Origin: an uncultured Enterobacterales bacterium
Lineage (GTDB): Bacteria; Pseudomonadota; Gammaproteobacteria; Enterobacterales; Enterobacteriaceae
Direction: 5' to 3'
NCBI GenBank assembly: GCA_946478305.1
Contig: CAMLBO010000005.1
Location: 24,001 to 88,000, forward strand
DNA length: 64,000 nucleotides
Numbering within the stretch: the stretch's first letter is position 1; every line of letters starts with the position of its first letter. A program made the position numbers and the translations under genes. The notes beneath the pieces were generated by a model. It was given only the letters and a program-made list of their open reading frames with translations, did no database searches and had not been told where the DNA came from. Below are positions 25,998-34,776 of the stretch, piece by piece.

Positions 25998-26639
25998 ATG
26001 TCCAAATTCGATCTGCTCGACCCTGCTAACTCCACGCTGATTTTCATCGACCATCAACCACAAATGTCATTCGGCGTCGCCAACATTGACCGCCAGCAGC
26101 TTAAAAATAACACCGTCGCTCTGGCTAAAGCGGGCAAAGTTTTTAACGTGCCGGTGATTTACACCTCGGTCGAAACCGAAAGTTTCAGTGGTTATATCTG
26201 GCCGGAATTGTTGGCGGTTCATCCGGACGTGAAGCCAATAGAGCGTACCTCGATGAACTCCTGGGAAGACGCTGCGTTCGTCAAGGCGGTAGAAGCCACC
26301 GGGCGCAAAAAACTGATTATCTCCGCCTTGTGGACCGAAGTCTGTCTGACGTTCCCGGCGCTGATGGCGCTTAAGGCTGGTTATGAAGTTTATGTCGTGA
26401 CCGACACTTCCGGCGGCACCAGCGTGGACGCTCACGAACGTGCAATTGACCGCATGGTGCAGGCCGGTGCAGTGCCTGTGACCTGGCAACAAGTGCTGCT
26501 GGAATATCAGCGTGACTGGTCACGCAAAGAGACCTACGACGCGGTGATGGATTTGGTGCGTGAGCACAGCGGAGCTTACGGCATGGGCGTGGATTACGCT
26601 TACACCATGGTACATAAAGCCCCGGCCCGTCAGGCCTGA
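25998..26639 (+). CDS. Isochorismatase-family cysteine hydrolase, YcaC-like
   Basis: A 213-residue cytoplasmic hydrolase of the isochorismatase-like superfamily. The catalytic Asp lies in FIDHQPQMSF, the lysine in the GRKKLIISALWTEVCL region, and the nucleophilic cysteine in WTEVCLTFPAL, with the cis-peptide GG replaced by the family's SALW context. YcaC of E. coli (208 residues) is the closest I recall; its natural substrate is unknown. The ATG at 25998 follows GAGGAA by 7 bases and is preferred over the ATG at 25983. It is the first gene of a three-gene group (hydrolase, ABM protein, amidohydrolase) opposite the LysR gene. Confidence 0.85.
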   Translation: MSKFDLLDPANSTLIFIDHQPQMSFGVANIDRQQLKNNTVALAKAGKVFNVPVIYTSVETESFSGYIWPELLAVHPDVKPIERTSMNSWEDAAFVKAVEATGRKKLIISALWTEVCLTFPALMALKAGYEVYVVTDTSGGTSVDAHERAIDRMVQAGAVPVTWQQVLLEYQRDWSRKETYDAVMDLVREHSGAYGMGVDYAYTMVHKAPARQA

Positions 26640-26701
26640 TCTCCCGTCGGTCTATCGCATCCGCTCCCCGGCATGGCCGGGGTTAACAGAAGGAAAATCC
26701 C

Positions 26702-27259
26702 GTGGCTTATCCTCATCAACCCGAACACATTACTTTGGTGATCACCCACAGCGTGCTGCCGGGTAAACAGCCGGATTACGAGCTCTGGCTGGAAAAAATC
26801 ATGCCTGAAGCGGCGCTTTTTACCGGGCACCTGGGCGTGAATGTGCTGCGCCCGGTGCACGGTGAGACGACCTACACCATACTGATCAGGTTCGATAACG
26901 TGGATAACCTGTACCGCTGGATTCAGTCTGGTGAGCGGCAGGCTCTGGTGGCAGAGCTGGGAGATTTGCTCAGCGGGCAGGAACATATAGAGGTCCGGCC
27001 GGGTGCGGCTTTCTGGTTTACGCCAGTGACAGCGGCACATCCGGCGCCGGCGCGCTGGAAGCAGTTTCTGGTGACGCTGGCGGTGATTTTTCCTTCAACC
27101 AATCTGGTTCCCTGGTTCTGGGGCACGGTGCTGCCGCTTGCTAAAGGCACGCTTTGGGGACATTTGCTTAACGATGCCAGCGTCGTGGCGCTGGTGGTCT
27201 ATCTGTGGATGCCTGCGGTCACGCGTCTGCTCAAAAACTGGCTGAGCCCGCGGGGCTAA
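26702..27259 (+). CDS. Antibiotic biosynthesis monooxygenase (ABM) domain protein with membrane tail
   Basis: The N-terminal 95 residues form an ABM-type dimeric alpha-beta barrel (ITLVITHSVLPGKQPDYELWL, then TYTILIRFDNVDNLYRWIQS). The C-terminal half has two hydrophobic segments (about residues 120-147 and 157-177), giving an inner-membrane anchor; this arrangement is known for COG3224-type proteins. Whether it is an oxygenase is uncertain, because many ABM proteins are not. The start is GTG with AAGGA upstream. It lies 62 bases behind the YcaC-like gene and 19 bases before the amidohydrolase gene. Confidence 0.8.
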   Translation: MAYPHQPEHITLVITHSVLPGKQPDYELWLEKIMPEAALFTGHLGVNVLRPVHGETTYTILIRFDNVDNLYRWIQSGERQALVAELGDLLSGQEHIEVRPGAAFWFTPVTAAHPAPARWKQFLVTLAVIFPSTNLVPWFWGTVLPLAKGTLWGHLLNDASVVALVVYLWMPAVTRLLKNWLSPRG

Positions 27260-27278
27260 TCCGCTTTGGAGAACAATA

Positions 27279-29144
27279 ATGAATACAGCATCATTGATTT
27301 TGACGAACGGTAAGTTTCATACGGTGGATCGCGAAAAACCCCTGGCAACGGCGGTGGCCATCAAAGACGGGAAGTTTATTGCCGTCGGCAGCGAAGCGGA
27401 GGTGATGCAGTTCGCCGATGCCGCGACTCAAATCGTTGACGTGCAGGGCTCTACCGGGATCCCCGGCCTAAACGACTCGCATCTGCATTTAATTCGCGGC
27501 GGGTTGAATTACAACCTCGAGTTGCGCTGGGAGAGCGTGCCCTCGCTCGCCGATGCGCTGCGATTGCTGAAAGCGCAGGCGCTGCGCACACCTTCGCCGC
27601 AGTGGGTGCGCGTGGTGGGCGGCTGGACGGAATTTCAGTTCGCCGAACGGCGTATGCCAACGCTTGATGAGATCAACGCCGCCGCGCCGGATACGCCAGT
27701 GTTCATTCTGCACCTGTATGACCGCGCACTGCTCAACCGTGCCGCGCTGCGGGTCGTTGGTTATACCCGCGACACGCCTAATCCGCCGGGAGGCGAAATT
27801 CAGCGTGACAGTAACGGCAATCCGACCGGCATGCTGATTGCCCGTCCGAACGCGATGCTGCTGTACGCTACGCTGGCCAAAGGCCCGAAACTGCCGCTGG
27901 AACAGCAGGTGAACTCTACTCGTCAGTTCATGCGCGAACTGAACCGTCTGGGGCTGACCAGCGCCATCGATGCAGGCGGCGGTTTCCAGAACTACCCCGA
28001 CGACTACGCGGTGATCGCCGCACTGCATGAGAAAAAACAGCTGACGCTGCGTATCGCTTACAACCTGTTTACCCAGCGGCCCGGACAGGAACTTGAGGAT
28101 TTTGAGCGCTGGACGGATATGCTCAAGCCGGGGCAGGGCACCGATTTTTACCGTCATAACGGCGCCGGTGAAATGCTGGTGTTCTCCGCGGCCGACTTCG
28201 AAGACTTCCTCGAAGCGAGGCCCGATCTGGCACCGGGCATGGAAGATGAGCTGGAGCGCGTGGTGCGCCATCTGGTTGAGCACCGCTGGCCGTTTCGTCT
28301 GCACGCGACCTATAACGACTCCATCAGCCGCATGCTCGACGTATTTGAAAAGGTGAACAGTGATATTCCTTTCAACGGCTTGCACTGGTTCTTCGACCAC
28401 GCAGAAACCATCACCGAAGCCAATATCGAGCGAGTGAAAGCCCTTGGCGGCGGAATTGCGGTGCAGCACCGCATGGCGTTCCAGGGCGAATATTTTGCTG
28501 ATCGTTACGGCAAGGAAGCCGTGAAGCACACGCCGCCGGTGGCAAAAATGCTGAATGCGGATCTGCCGGTGGGGCTGGGTACCGACGCCACCCGCGTGGC
28601 GAGTTACAACCCGTGGACGGCGCTTTACTGGCTGGCTTCCGGGCGCACGGTAGGCGGCATGGCGATGTACGACGATGATGCCCGTCTGGACCGGGAAACG
28701 GCGCTGATGTTGTGGACGCAGGGCAGTTCGTGGTTCTCCAGCGAGCAGGGCAAAAAAGGCCAGATTAAAGTCGGACAACTGGCGGATCTGGTGCTGCTGT
28801 CAAAAGATTATTTCAGCGTTCCGCAGGAGGAGATCAAAGGGATTGAGTCGGTGCTGACGATGGTTGATGGCAAAATTGTCTATGCGGCGGGCCGCTTCAC
28901 CCCGCTGGCACCACCTGCCATTCCGGTATTGCCTGACTGGTCGCCGGTGGTCAATGTGCCAGGCCATTACCGCAGCGCACCACCGCTGATTCATGGCCGT
29001 GTCGGTATGGCGCAGGGACATCAATGTAGTGGGCCTTGCGGCGTCCATCTCCATTCACATGACGTGGCGCGGCAGTCATCGGTAACGGTTTCGGATGACA
29101 ACGCCTTCTGGGGCGCGTTAGGGTGTTCCTGTTTCGCGTTTTAA
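27279..29144 (+). CDS. Amidohydrolase, YtcJ-like (Amidohydro_3), with Cys-rich tail
   Basis: A 621-residue metal-dependent hydrolase. Metal-binding features are His68 and His70 in NDSHLHLI, a later RLHATYND and HWFFDHAE, and the aspartate in GLGTDATRV; the composite beta-sandwich domain is formed by both ends (NGKFHTVD, LADLVLLSKDYF, GIESVLTMVDGKIVYA). The last 60 residues form an unusual tail with CSGPCG and GCSCFAF plus several histidines, possibly a second metal site. The substrate is unknown. GGAGAAC precedes the ATG, and it is the last gene of the LysR-linked group, with msrA following after 87 bases. Confidence 0.85.
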   Translation: MNTASLILTNGKFHTVDREKPLATAVAIKDGKFIAVGSEAEVMQFADAATQIVDVQGSTGIPGLNDSHLHLIRGGLNYNLELRWESVPSLADALRLLKAQALRTPSPQWVRVVGGWTEFQFAERRMPTLDEINAAAPDTPVFILHLYDRALLNRAALRVVGYTRDTPNPPGGEIQRDSNGNPTGMLIARPNAMLLYATLAKGPKLPLEQQVNSTRQFMRELNRLGLTSAIDAGGGFQNYPDDYAVIAALHEKKQLTLRIAYNLFTQRPGQELEDFERWTDMLKPGQGTDFYRHNGAGEMLVFSAADFEDFLEARPDLAPGMEDELERVVRHLVEHRWPFRLHATYNDSISRMLDVFEKVNSDIPFNGLHWFFDHAETITEANIERVKALGGGIAVQHRMAFQGEYFADRYGKEAVKHTPPVAKMLNADLPVGLGTDATRVASYNPWTALYWLASGRTVGGMAMYDDDARLDRETALMLWTQGSSWFSSEQGKKGQIKVGQLADLVLLSKDYFSVPQEEIKGIESVLTMVDGKIVYAAGRFTPLAPPAIPVLPDWSPVVNVPGHYRSAPPLIHGRVGMAQGHQCSGPCGVHLHSHDVARQSSVTVSDDNAFWGALGCSCFAF

Positions 29145-29231
29145 TTGCTGATATTTTTTACTACATTGAAAACGTCTGGTGCACCTCATCAGGCGTTTTG
29201 TCCTTTATGTGATTTGAGTTCAGGAGAGAAT

Positions 29232-29780
29232 ATGACCATCGAATATGCCATCTTTGGCGGCGGGTGTTTCTGGTGTACGGAAGCGGTATTCAAAGACGTG
29301 ATTGGCGTGGAGTCGGTGGAAAGTGTCTATACCGGCGGGCGCAGGCCGAATCCGACCTATGAGCAAGTTTGCGCCGGTGTGACCGGTCATGCAGAAGCCA
29401 TCCGCGTCGGATTCAACCCGGAAAAACTGAGCTACGGCGATCTGCTGGATATTCACTTTGTTACCCATGATCCGACCCAGCTAAATCGACAGGGCAACGA
29501 CGTAGGCACGCAATACCGCTCAGTGATTTTTCCGGCCAATGACGAGCAACGTGCTGAAGCTGAAGCCGCGATTCTGCGTGCTCAGGCGGATCACAGCCAG
29601 CCGGTAGTCACCTCGATCGAGCCATTGGGTGAAGTCTATGTGGCGGAAGATTATCACCAGAACTACTGGGACGGCGCAGGGCAGCGCAACGGTTACTGCA
29701 TGGCCGTTATTCCACCAAAATTGCAGAAACTGCGTAAGAGCTATGCTAATCGGGTGAAATCTTTGCAGACGGGCTCCTGA
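29232..29780 (+). CDS. msrA: Peptide-methionine (S)-S-oxide reductase MsrA
   Basis: Repairs methionine sulfoxide in oxidised proteins. The catalytic GCFWC motif places the active cysteine at Cys12, and YTGG, GHAEAIRV, FVTHDPTQLNRQGNDVGTQYRS and YHQNYW are all typical. The 182-residue length is that of the short MsrA group. The start ATG follows AGGAGA directly; the longer frame from 29145 has no ribosome binding site. It lies just after the amidohydrolase gene and may share its transcript. Confidence 0.92.
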   Translation: MTIEYAIFGGGCFWCTEAVFKDVIGVESVESVYTGGRRPNPTYEQVCAGVTGHAEAIRVGFNPEKLSYGDLLDIHFVTHDPTQLNRQGNDVGTQYRSVIFPANDEQRAEAEAAILRAQADHSQPVVTSIEPLGEVYVAEDYHQNYWDGAGQRNGYCMAVIPPKLQKLRKSYANRVKSLQTGS

Positions 29781-29821
29781 TGAGTGATGCGTTGAGTACG
29801 ACGCTGCGGGCAATGCCCTTG

Positions 29822-30460
29822 TCAGTCTGAAGATGTTGCTGATGAAGGCAGCAGCTCCAGCGTCAGCGTGGCTTCGCTGGACTGCCGGTCGGAGACGCGG
29901 GTGTCGCTTTCTGACAGTATGGGCTCTATCTCAAATCGCGCGCTGAAGCTCTTGCCCTGCAAAGGCTGGCTGCCGATTGCCGGTGTGAATGTCTGGTCGG
30001 GTTGTAGCAGTAAATCGTTGACGGAGGCGCCTTTGATTTTTCCCTCGGGCGTGCTCAGTACTACCTGAGTACTCTGGCCATCCAGCTGCACTTCCATCAG
30101 CCGCATATTTAACCTGCCTCTTCTGCCGTAGAGAAAGTTGCCGTCCGGGGTACGATCTCCCCGGATGTTGAGGTAGATAGACTGGGTATAAGGGCAAACG
30201 ACGCTGACCATCAGCTGTCGTTTGCCTGGCGTCAGCCCGTAACGCATGGATTGCGTCTCTTTTAGCTGCCAGCGTGACTGATTGCCATAGTCGAACGTGC
30301 TGTTGCTGCTGCTTAACTGACAACGGCTGTCGGCGATGGGCAACGCTGGATCGGTTTGAAATTGAGGATGGCTCCGTGGCATCGCCACAGCGGGTTGAGT
30401 GAGATTCATGGCTAAGCTCAGTATAAGAACAGATAGGGCTTTTTTCACATTGATCTCCAT
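29822..30460 (-). CDS. Minor fimbrial protein, last gene of the DUF1120 fimbrial operon
   Basis: I do not recognise a named family. From the ATG at 30460 the 212-residue product has a signal peptide (KKALSVLILSLAMNLTQPAVA) and one likely disulfide pair (Cys in DSRCQLSSS and VSVVCPYTQ). The rest is beta-rich and ends with LTLELLP, a weak match to pilin donor strands. The ATG overlaps the usher stop (TAATG). An in-frame GTG at 30448 with GGAG 6 bases upstream gives MKKALSV and may be the true start. As the gene after the usher it probably encodes a tip or minor subunit; at about 190 mature residues it is shorter than two-domain adhesins. Confidence 0.65.
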   Translation of the reverse strand: MEINVKKALSVLILSLAMNLTQPAVAMPRSHPQFQTDPALPIADSRCQLSSSNSTFDYGNQSRWQLKETQSMRYGLTPGKRQLMVSVVCPYTQSIYLNIRGDRTPDGNFLYGRRGRLNMRLMEVQLDGQSTQVVLSTPEGKIKGASVNDLLLQPDQTFTPAIGSQPLQGKSFSARFEIEPILSESDTRVSDRQSSEATLTLELLPSSATSSD

Positions 30461-32901
30461 TAGTGGCATACCGAACGGGCGTTTTCGAATAACGTATCTG
30501 TGTCTGCTTTTTCGGGTAGCACCAGCGTGAAAGAGCATAATGTGTGGCCGGATGACTGAACATCCAGCGTCATTCCCGGCTTCGCATCAGAAATAAAAAC
30601 CTCCCCCTTTTCCCCTACGACCGTGACAAAATTACTGCTGGCATCGAACACGCTTGCGCCATGTGGCACCGGCTTGTCAGAGGCATCTTTGACGTCGACC
30701 AGTACCCGGCGGGTACGCACCACATCAAAACTGACGTAGCTGACCGAGCCGCGGGCCCCCTCGGTATCCATCGCCGCATTACCGATATCTATATTTTTAG
30801 GCAGACTGCGCGTATCAACCTCGACGGCTGAACGGCGATAGCCACTCAGTGACGGCAAGACGGCGTAGCCGTTGCGATCTGTCCAGGTGGGGCCAGCCGG
30901 GGTATCCAATTTGACCCCCGACTCGTCGCCGACTTTGGCGATGCCAAAGGTATCCCCAACCTGATAAGGCGACAGGGTGAGGCCATGTTGATGCGCGACC
31001 ATGCTGCCGCTGGCGTGGGTTGACCAACTGGTGTATTGGGTGGATTCCTGACTGATGCTGGCATTGAGTTGGCTTATCGGGGTAACCGTATCCACTGAGC
31101 CCATATAGGTATTACTGTTGTTGCGGTAATCGCGCTCGGTGGAGAGTCGCCAGCTGCGTGCCGGATTCGAACGATCGCTGTAGTTCACACCCGCGCGGCT
31201 TCCGTTACTGGCGTTATTGATATAGCTGCTGATGTTACGGGTATCCAGCGGAATACTCAGCGTCACGTAGAGGCGATTCTCTGGTGTGCCAGAGGCCGCT
31301 TCCGGATTGGTGCTGGCATTGTGCTCCATGCTGACGCTGACACTTGCCCTGTCGAACTGTTTGCTCCACCCGCCACGCAAATACAAATAGTGGTCACCCT
31401 GAAAAGTGCTGCTGCGGGCCACTGAGAGTGACAAGTTTCCCCATTTTGCCATTGCCCAGCTGATCCCGGCTCCGTACTGTTCCCGCGTGTGGCCCTGGCT
31501 GCCCTGATCATCCTGTGTGATAGCGTCGCTGAGTTCACGATAGCCTGAGGTTTGTCGGGTGGTATTAAGGTTGGCGCCGAGTCTTTCACTCAACTGGCGA
31601 CTGAGCATCCCCATAACCGATGCGCCATTGTCACCATGATTGCTGTCCTGAGCAGCCGTGGCCTGCAGGGATAGCTGGGTTGCATTAAGCGGCTGGGCAT
31701 CCAGGCTTGCTGCCGCCGCGCGATAGAGCGATGAGCTGATCAAGCCAGCATTGAGCGAAGCCTTAGGAGAAAGCACCCAGCCGGACGCGACGGTAGCGAC
31801 GACCGGTGACACACTGCTGCCATTCTGATCCAGTTTTCCTGCACCGAAGGATAAACCTGGTGCGACAGCCGGGCCGTTCATCATAAAAGCCGAAGCCGGC
31901 ACGGTGAACTGGTGTTTTTCGCCGTTGCTGCCGGTCAGGTTGACGTCCAAATCGGAACGGGTGTTGAGCAGTGAAAATCCCTGCAACCGGAACGGACCGG
32001 CGGGTACGGTAGTGCTGTAAATCAGGGCGCCTGACTGTCTGACTTCAACGACCGACTGCGTATCCGCGATGCCTTCCACGATACCGGCGCCCCCCTGAGT
32101 ATTCTGCAAGGCGGCTTCAGGAAACATCTGCACCCCCCACACCTGGCCGGTACCAAACATGGAGTTAGACAGACTAATTTGTCCGGTTTGCAAAACCTTC
32201 TTGATGCTGGAGAAGCTTTTTTGGGCGTACGTTGTCTGGTATTGCGCGGAGGCCTCTCCATTAAGACGGGAAAAGCTCTGGCGGCTGCGGACGATCCAGT
32301 CGTGAACATTGAAGCCTGTTTCGGTATCAAGCTGCATAAAGTTGGTACCGGTATTACTGCCGGCAGTATCCATATATTGCACGTCGTAATTGATCATGGC
32401 GGCCGTGCCACCGTGTTTCCACTGTGCGTCACTGGCGTCGGAGACGGCAACGGCGTCGGCAGGGACGACTAAATCAATGCGTCCTTCACCTGAGTCCAGA
32501 TTGAGTTCGGTTTGCGGCCAGGCTTTTTTTAAATCAAAACAGGTCTCGTTGGCTGAGAAGTGGGGGAAGGACACCAACCCTGCCTGTTTTTGAAAGTCAT
32601 TGTCGGCACATAATTTGCCATTATCATCAAAACGCGCACTGACTCTCCCTTTTTCAACCCCATTAACCGTCAGTATCACTTGGGTGATGCCGGCCATAAA
32701 ATGCGGAGCCTGACTGAACATATTGGCCAGTGCGGGATCCAGTCCCCGGGTTTTCATGGTTTTTACATCAAAAGAAATAGCTTCTGGCTCACCGCCATTG
32801 GCAAAAGCCGGGCAAGTTAACGCCAACACCCCCAGAAATATCGGGGAAAATGCCAAAGCAGCCCCTTCCCTGGAGCGGAAATAAAGGTATGACGCGTTCA
32901 C
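30460..32901 (-). CDS. Fimbrial usher (PF00577), DUF1120-type fimbria
   Basis: An 813-residue outer-membrane usher that assembles and exports pilin subunits. It has a signal peptide, an N-terminal domain (VNGVEKGRVSARFD, Cys pair), a large barrel with the plug region (TVPAGPFRLQGFSLLNTRSDLDV), and the two C-terminal domains (TDRNGYAVLPSLSGYRRSAVEVDTRSLP, then KPVPHGASVFD and GEVFISDAKPG). E. coli YhcD (793 residues) is a likely counterpart because the operon has a YhcF-like DUF1120 pilin. The start is GTG with GGAGG 4 bases upstream, 11 bases after the chaperone stop. Confidence 0.9.
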   Translation of the reverse strand: MNASYLYFRSREGAALAFSPIFLGVLALTCPAFANGGEPEAISFDVKTMKTRGLDPALANMFSQAPHFMAGITQVILTVNGVEKGRVSARFDDNGKLCADNDFQKQAGLVSFPHFSANETCFDLKKAWPQTELNLDSGEGRIDLVVPADAVAVSDASDAQWKHGGTAAMINYDVQYMDTAGSNTGTNFMQLDTETGFNVHDWIVRSRQSFSRLNGEASAQYQTTYAQKSFSSIKKVLQTGQISLSNSMFGTGQVWGVQMFPEAALQNTQGGAGIVEGIADTQSVVEVRQSGALIYSTTVPAGPFRLQGFSLLNTRSDLDVNLTGSNGEKHQFTVPASAFMMNGPAVAPGLSFGAGKLDQNGSSVSPVVATVASGWVLSPKASLNAGLISSSLYRAAAASLDAQPLNATQLSLQATAAQDSNHGDNGASVMGMLSRQLSERLGANLNTTRQTSGYRELSDAITQDDQGSQGHTREQYGAGISWAMAKWGNLSLSVARSSTFQGDHYLYLRGGWSKQFDRASVSVSMEHNASTNPEAASGTPENRLYVTLSIPLDTRNISSYINNASNGSRAGVNYSDRSNPARSWRLSTERDYRNNSNTYMGSVDTVTPISQLNASISQESTQYTSWSTHASGSMVAHQHGLTLSPYQVGDTFGIAKVGDESGVKLDTPAGPTWTDRNGYAVLPSLSGYRRSAVEVDTRSLPKNIDIGNAAMDTEGARGSVSYVSFDVVRTRRVLVDVKDASDKPVPHGASVFDASSNFVTVVGEKGEVFISDAKPGMTLDVQSSGHTLCSFTLVLPEKADTDTLFENARSVCH

Positions 32902-32912
32902 GATGCCTCCGG

Positions 32913-33611
32913 CTAACGAGTCAGAGCCGCGTCATAGCTGTTAACGGTATAACCCCAGGCACTGGCCGGTGAGATACGGACTTGCACCGACATCCCCATT
33001 TTTTTCTTGCCATCCAGGCTCAGTGTGACGGTTTGCCCTGGGAGTACAAAGGCTTCTGGCAATAGCCAGCTGGTCTGGTCAGGAAGGCTCTTAACGGCCT
33101 GATTAACACGGACAACATAAGGCGAAGGGTTACTGACCTGCAGTGCATTACTGCTCATTTTCCAAACCAGATGCTTCCACGGCTCAGGGTCTTTAGCCAA
33201 CCCGGCTGGACGGATAAGAACCGGCAAATTCTGGCGCACGCTCATGCGTACCACGTTCTCATCTTTGCTTTGAGGAGGGATGCCCTCGAATGTCACACGT
33301 TCAAGGTGCTCGGTTTTTAGCGGGGTTTTGTCGGTTAAAATGAAGCGTACACGCTGATTTTTTCCCGGTTCAACGCGCGCCGCAGGCGGCGTCACAACCA
33401 TCTGCGGAGGGGTATCGCCAGCTACAGGTTTAAGTGTAGTGAGCAATAGCACCGGCCAGGAATCAGAGTTTTTAACATTCATACCGCCCTCACCGTCACT
33501 CTGCTCAATAATGAGTACGGAGGTTTCTGGCACTACGCCGGTCGCATGTGCAAGGCTGGTGGTGAGCAACAACAACGCTCCCCCCATCTTGATTAAAGAG
33601 GATACATTCAT
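32913..33611 (-). CDS. Periplasmic fimbrial chaperone (PapD type)
   Basis: A 232-residue two-domain chaperone: signal peptide (LIKMGGALLLLTTSLAHA), G1-type and A1 strands (SVLIIEQSDGEGGMNVKNSDSWPVLLLT), the conserved VVTPPAARVEPGKNQRVRF block and a C-terminal immunoglobulin domain with NPSPYVVRVNQAVKSL and LPGQTVTLSLDG. I place the start at 33611; the longer frame would add 30 untypical residues. The upstream ribosome binding site is poor, so translation may depend on coupling. It lies between the major pilin and usher genes. Confidence 0.85.
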   Translation of the reverse strand: MNVSSLIKMGGALLLLTTSLAHATGVVPETSVLIIEQSDGEGGMNVKNSDSWPVLLLTTLKPVAGDTPPQMVVTPPAARVEPGKNQRVRFILTDKTPLKTEHLERVTFEGIPPQSKDENVVRMSVRQNLPVLIRPAGLAKDPEPWKHLVWKMSSNALQVSNPSPYVVRVNQAVKSLPDQTSWLLPEAFVLPGQTVTLSLDGKKKMGMSVQVRISPASAWGYTVNSYDAALTR

Positions 33612-33666
33612 CAGGAAATACCGTGGTGGTGAGTCAGTAATAGAGGGATGTCCTGCCGGATAAAAT

Positions 33667-33687
33667 GTGGCCCCAAAGAGGGGCCAC
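33667..33687 (-). terminator. Hairpin between major pilin and chaperone genes (likely partial terminator)
   Basis: GTGGCCCC and GGGGCCAC pair perfectly (8 bp) around 5 bases, 33 bases after the pilin stop; on the minus strand ATTTTATCC follows. Such a structure would lower transcription of chaperone and usher relative to the abundant pilin. Confidence 0.65.
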
Positions 33688-33719
33688 CGTCGGCAATACA
33701 TCGCCGTTCATTGAGAAAA

Positions 33720-34412
33720 TTACAGGTAAACGATCTCGATAGTATTCTGACCGTCTAACTGAATTTGTTTAGACAGATCCAGTGCAGAAGACTTGTTGAT
33801 ATAAGCCTGAACGTTCAGTTTTGCAGCGAAGTTAGTGAAAGCAACCGGAACGATAGTGCCAGTCGCTGCTGGAGCAATTTTAGTTCCGTCAATGCCACCA
33901 AACATCATGCCATCAGTAGAAGGTTCCCAATTTACAATAGAATTGTCAGTGGTTACTGTGGTAGCCGCTGAACCATCAGTCATCACGTTGGACAATGCCA
34001 TGGTGTAACCCCCAATTGGAGCCGTGCCTGCCAGACCTAAGCCAGCAACCAGTTTAGTTGGGAGGGACAAAGCAACAGGGGAGACGGCATAGCCAGTAGA
34101 AAGTTCAGTTGCGCCAGCAACGGTACCTGGACGGTCATTGGTTACAGTCCAGCCAGCTTTGATTGGAGCATCACAAACAATCGAGAAATCGAGCTGTTTG
34201 GTAGGCAGTACGGTATAGGCATCTGCTGACAGGGTATTAGCACGGATCACACCATAATCCACTACGCCGCCGCCGCTTACAGTTGGAGTACAGGCTGCCG
34301 GAGTAATAGTACCGATAACACGCACGTCCACGCTATTTGCCGCCATTGCTGAGCCCATCGTCGCGGTAATAACTGCCAGTGCACAAAGTGTTTTCTGCGT
34401 TTTATTCAACAT
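33720..34412 (-). CDS. DUF1120 family major fimbrial subunit (YhcF-like)
   Basis: A 230-residue exported pilin: signal peptide (LCALAVITATMGSAMA), N-terminal strand SVDVRVIGTITPAACTP with the first cysteine, a second cysteine in FSIVCDAPI, and the C-terminal IQLDGQNTIEIVYL. This ending and the pattern GGVVDYG match E. coli YhcF and other DUF1120 proteins, which occur in chaperone-usher operons. It is the first fimbrial gene, separated from the chaperone gene by a hairpin. A run of three heptamer repeats lies about 110 bases upstream of its start. Confidence 0.87.
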   Translation of the reverse strand: MLNKTQKTLCALAVITATMGSAMAANSVDVRVIGTITPAACTPTVSGGGVVDYGVIRANTLSADAYTVLPTKQLDFSIVCDAPIKAGWTVTNDRPGTVAGATELSTGYAVSPVALSLPTKLVAGLGLAGTAPIGGYTMALSNVMTDGSAATTVTTDNSIVNWEPSTDGMMFGGIDGTKIAPAATGTIVPVAFTNFAAKLNVQAYINKSSALDLSKQIQLDGQNTIEIVYL

Positions 34413-34776
34413 TATTATATTCCTTCATTTTGTTTTTAACGTTTTAATATCGCCTGTCTGGATTTCATCATGAAATCTCAGAGCGGTCGGAGATATTGTG
34501 GGTTTACTCTTTATGACTTTACTTCTTACTTCTTACTTCTCTACATCTACAACAACGGTTTAATTCGATGTCGTAAAACCGAGTGTATCGGACAGGGATG
34601 CTTTTCTTTTTATTTCTTATTGCATCTCTGCGCTTCTCATAGTTCGCACCTGATTTTTATATATGTTTTTTAATCTCATTTATTCTCATGGGTGTGCCAA
34701 AATTTCCTTATTCAGGATGAACAGAGTGACTCAATAAAGAGTGGAAGCTTTTACCGACATATATGGGTATTCATGT
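34413..34776. other. Promoter region of the DUF1120 fimbrial operon
   Basis: 364 bases between the major pilin start and the end of the LuxR-type regulator gene. AT-rich, with many TTTA runs; it contains the TTACTTC triple repeat. No gene or clear terminator for the regulator pair is visible, so some read-through into the fimbrial genes is possible. Confidence 0.5.
34519..34539. repeat. Three perfect tandem copies of the heptamer TTACTTC
   Basis: TTACTTC is repeated exactly three times (34519-34539), 107-127 bases upstream of the major pilin start, in its promoter region. Tandem heptamers in promoters can change copy number by slippage and so vary expression; with three copies this is only a possibility. 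Confidence 0.85.

Noticed and set aside
27489..28778. 429-codon frame on the minus strand
   Set aside because: It lies antisense within the amidohydrolase gene, which has clear catalytic motifs; long antisense frames are common in G+C-rich genes.
29822..34412. First idea: CS1 (alpha) type fimbriae
   Set aside because: The pilin ends in IEIVYL and follows the DUF1120/YhcF pattern, and the usher is a normal PF00577 type, so the YhcF-like group fits better.
34470..34673. 67-codon frame in the promoter of the DUF1120 fimbria
   Set aside because: It lacks a ribosome binding site and runs through the heptamer repeats; the composition is not protein-like.
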